A stretch of DNA of 8,291 nt from Ilumatobacteraceae bacterium. GTDB lineage: Bacteria > Actinomycetota > Acidimicrobiia > Acidimicrobiales > Ilumatobacteraceae. Position numbers and translations under genes: made by a program. Under the pieces are notes generated by a model. That model had not been told where the DNA came from. It saw nothing but the letters and a program-made list of their open reading frames with translations, and did no database searches. Below, piece by piece: positions 6,017-8,291 of this stretch (within the stretch, counting starts at the first letter, position 1; each line of letters opens with the position of its first letter). The stretch lies in the NCBI GenBank assembly GCA_023263465.1, contig JALQWV010000092.1:1-8291 (forward strand). Direction: 5' to 3'.

Positions 6017-8068
6017 GAAATCGAGCTGGTGTAGCAGCAGGTTTTCAGCGACAACCTCCTGCGGCGTCATGTGTGTAACACCAACGAGTGGCAAAAACTC
6101 ATGAGGCCTACCAGCGTGCAACAACGCAGTGCTGAGCTCTAACGAGTGCGCTGCCAATACATTGTCGTCGGCAAGACCGTGAATAATGAGCAGCGGGCGA
6201 GTGAGTTTTTTTGCGTCGTGCAACAGCGAGGAAGCGAGGTAAGGCTGCGGGTCGTGCTGCGGATTACCCAAATATCGCTCGGTGTAGAACGTGTCGTACA
6301 ACTTCCACTCAGTTACTGGAGCGCCGGCGATAGCAGCATGAAAGTGTTGAGGTGCACGAAGCACGGCAAGGGCGGCCAAGTAGCCACCAAAACTCCAGCC
6401 TCGAATTGCCACTCGAGTTGTATCTGCGCATGGAGCGATTTCAGGCAAGTGGCTGAGAACTTCAAGTTGATCGTTCAACACCGTTGTTGCAAGGTCGTGA
6501 TACACCTCGCGTTCCCAGTCACTGCCGCGACCGGGTGTGCCACTGCCATCGGCAATGACGACGCAGAAGCCTTGATTAGCAAACCATTGTGCGGCGGTGA
6601 AAGCCATACTGCTTGCAACCACTCGTTGTGCGTGCGGCCCGCCGTAGGGATCAAACAGAACTGGCAGCGCTGAGCCGTCATGGTCTTCGGGCAGCACAAT
6701 GGCGGTACTGATGTTTCGTTTACCCACACGGTGAAAGGAAACGTTGACAGTGAGTAGTGATTGCTCTGCATTGTTTAACAATTCGTGGTGGTTGTTCACC
6801 AAAGTGCGAGAGCGTGGGTGGTGCATGGTCGCGCTACGAACCACCATGGTTTCGCCACCTATGGAAACACCGTGGATGCCGTCGTCGTGGGTGAGTTGAA
6901 CCGTTTCCTGATTTGAAAGATTGACTCTCCATGCATGTAGGACATGTGGTTGATCGAGTGGGTTGCCAAAAAAATTCACGCACTTGGCGTTTGCGTCAAT
7001 GATTCCTCGCACCTGAATATGGGGCGGAGTGACGACGTCGTTGTTCACTAAAACGGCACGACGACCATTTCGTTCGCCACACCACAACAACAAGTCTTCG
7101 GCTATGAGTGACGGGCCGCCCGCGACGAGTTCAACCCATTTGTCATCGCGTTCAACATGCAGTGACTCGGTTTCGCCGGTGGCGGTGTGTACTTTGCGAA
7201 TGTCGAGCAACTTTTGGTCACGCGACATCACCGAAATGACGAGCCCAGCCTTGTTCCACTGAACAGAAGTCAGATACTCAAAAGTTTCTGCGTCCCAAAC
7301 AATGTCGGTTAATCGTGCTTGTAGGTCGATCACGTGTAATGAAGTACGTGCGTTGCACGTTCCTGCAAACGGATATCTGCGAGTTTGCGGTTCGATCGTT
7401 GGTTGCGATGGGTTGGCGATGGTGATGAGTTCAATGGGAGAGTTATCTACTCGCTCAACAGCAAGAGCATCACTATTGGGTGACCACCAGTAGCCGCGTT
7501 GCCTGTTCATTTCTTCCGCAGCCACGAACTCAGCAACGCCCCATAGAACATCAGGTGCTGGTTCAGGTGTGAGGCATCGTTCATTGCCCTGCATGTCACA
7601 CACAAACATTGCGCCGTCACGAATGTAGGCAACATATTTGCCGTCCGGACTTATGCGAGCGTCGTACATAGTTCCCTGCGCCGGCTTATTGATCACAACT
7701 TCGTGAACCGCGTGCATATCGCCAACAAACAGGCGACCACTTACGGCGAAGGCAACGTGAAGTACTTCGCTGTCGCACGAGAATGAAACAATTCCTGCAG
7801 CTCCCTCTCGTGCACGTTCGCGCCGCGCACGCTCTTGAGCCGATTCGTTTTCCATTTTTGAGTTGCTGAGCAGTGCACGTATATCGGCAAGACACGTTTC
7901 GGTGTTACGTTCGGTGTGGCATATCCACAGCGAATTCACCGTGTCGTTTCCGGCAGATGACCGAAGAAACAGCACGCGTTTTCCATCGGGGGAAACAACG
8001 ACGTTTCGCGGTTCGCCAAGTGTGAGGCGCTGGGTTCGCGCATACTGACGAGGAAACGTGTCGGTCAT
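5990..8068 (-). CDS. S9 family serine peptidase, dipeptidyl-peptidase IV-like
   Basis: Predicted prolyl oligopeptidase-clan enzyme that removes dipeptides (typically X-Pro or X-Ala) from peptide N-termini. The 692-residue product has an N-terminal beta-propeller (about 15-430, with repeated ISPDGKYVAY and WSPNSDALA-type blades) and a C-terminal alpha/beta-hydrolase domain. The propeller carries AEFVAAEEMNR, with Glu185-Glu186 matching the DPP IV Glu pair that anchors the substrate amino terminus. The hydrolase has DPYGGPH (Tyr475, oxyanion hole), nucleophile Ser559 in GWSFGG, Asp634 in HGLADDNV and His666 in GVTHM. The spacings Ser-Asp 75 and Asp-His 32 are close to human DPP IV. There is no signal peptide, so it is probably cytoplasmic, working on peptides released by proteolysis or uptake. 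An acidic/basic loop ERARRERAREGAAG near 80-93 resembles a linker seen in actinobacterial members. ATG 8068 overlaps the upstream gene's TGA. Confidence 0.93.
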   Translation of the reverse strand: MTDTFPRQYARTQRLTLGEPRNVVVSPDGKRVLFLRSSAGNDTVNSLWICHTERNTETCLADIRALLSNSKMENESAQERARRERAREGAAGIVSFSCDSEVLHVAFAVSGRLFVGDMHAVHEVVINKPAQGTMYDARISPDGKYVAYIRDGAMFVCDMQGNERCLTPEPAPDVLWGVAEFVAAEEMNRQRGYWWSPNSDALAVERVDNSPIELITIANPSQPTIEPQTRRYPFAGTCNARTSLHVIDLQARLTDIVWDAETFEYLTSVQWNKAGLVISVMSRDQKLLDIRKVHTATGETESLHVERDDKWVELVAGGPSLIAEDLLLWCGERNGRRAVLVNNDVVTPPHIQVRGIIDANAKCVNFFGNPLDQPHVLHAWRVNLSNQETVQLTHDDGIHGVSIGGETMVVRSATMHHPRSRTLVNNHHELLNNAEQSLLTVNVSFHRVGKRNISTAIVLPEDHDGSALPVLFDPYGGPHAQRVVASSMAFTAAQWFANQGFCVVIADGSGTPGRGSDWEREVYHDLATTVLNDQLEVLSHLPEIAPCADTTRVAIRGWSFGGYLAALAVLRAPQHFHAAIAGAPVTEWKLYDTFYTERYLGNPQHDPQPYLASSLLHDAKKLTRPLLIIHGLADDNVLAAHSLELSTALLHAGRPHEFLPLVGVTHMTPQEVVAENLLLHQLDFLRRSLSLR

Positions 8069-8291
8069 GCGAGCAGCGTTCCCGAATTATCAAGACGAAC
8101 AGGAACGCCTACCCATTCGCGTTCGCACATTTCGGCTGCTAGTTGAGGGTCAATCGACGTTGCCCATGCTCGGCGAGTATCGGGAAGGATGACCGAAGCA
8201 CAAATGGTTTCGGGGTTTCCGTCGCGCACGTGCATCACGCTGTATGACTCAAGTTTTGCCGGTCCAGCTGCTTCGATTGCAGTTGCTACTT
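8065..8291 (-). CDS. C-terminal end of a thiolase-like protein (acetyl-CoA acetyltransferase family), 5' end outside window
   Basis: An open frame runs from the window edge (last whole codon 8289-8291 or one base either side, in the frame of the stop) down to TGA at the complement of 8065-8067, giving about 75 C-terminal residues. The sequence KLESYSVMHVRDGNPE, then RRAWATS, DPQLAAEM and EWVGVPVR resembles the extra C-terminal beta domain found on actinobacterial type 1 thiolase-like proteins, usually annotated as acetyl-CoA acetyltransferase. In that family the thiolase core lies upstream, here beyond the window, so catalytic residues cannot be checked. Its stop overlaps the peptidase start as ATGA, so the two genes are very likely translationally coupled in one operon. 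The coding call is firm because of the continuous frame and the overlap; the family call is from recognition of the tail only. Confidence 0.65.
   Translation of the reverse strand, partial: VATAIEAAGPAKLESYSVMHVRDGNPETICASVILPDTRRAWATSIDPQLAAEMCEREWVGVPVRLDNSGTLLA

Noticed and set aside
6146..6673. 175-codon + strand frame opposite the peptidase catalytic domain
   Set aside because: It is antisense to clearly conserved catalytic motifs (Ser559, Asp634 region), with no family resemblance of its own.

Overview
This window looks like a piece of chromosome from an actinobacterium of moderate GC content (about half GC by eye). The block thrC, rho, prfA, prmC on the + strand matches the actinobacterial housekeeping neighbourhood, in which threonine-biosynthesis genes precede rho and the release-factor genes. 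The Rho protein carries a long Asn/Arg/Asp-rich insert before its RNA-binding domain, a trait common in Actinomycetota. I lean towards a lower-GC relative of Acidimicrobiia such as freshwater Ilumatobacter-like lineages. That placement is an inference from gene order, base composition and protein flavour, not from a search.

Layout: (1) 1-1164 (+), the 3' part of thrC, a long fungal/corynebacterial-type threonine synthase whose 5' end is outside the window. (2) 1165-1356, a 192-base gap with several hairpins, the probable rho leader. (3) 1357-3066 (+), rho. (4) 3067-4032 (+), an uncharacterised 321-residue gene whose GTG start abuts the rho stop. (5) 4054-5124 (+), prfA (release factor 1). (6) 5132-6016 (+), prmC (the methyltransferase for the release-factor GGQ glutamine). 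(7) 5990-8068 (-), a dipeptidyl-peptidase IV-like S9 serine peptidase, converging on prmC and overlapping it by 27 bases. (8) 8065-8291 (-), the C-terminal end of a thiolase-like protein, joined to the peptidase gene by an ATGA overlap.

How the genes fit together: the rho to prmC run is so tight (0, 21 and 7 bases between genes) that it is almost certainly one transcription unit. It pairs transcription termination (Rho) with translation termination (RF1 and its modifier PrmC). The uncharacterised gene sits in the middle, where many actinobacteria have rpmE. The two minus-strand genes form a separate unit. The most interesting items are this embedded unknown gene, the phase-separation-like Rho insert, the structured rho leader, and the overlapping convergent junction with its palindromic hairpin. 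I see no mobile element, CRISPR array, tRNA or rRNA, and no stretch over 300 bases lacks a gene.
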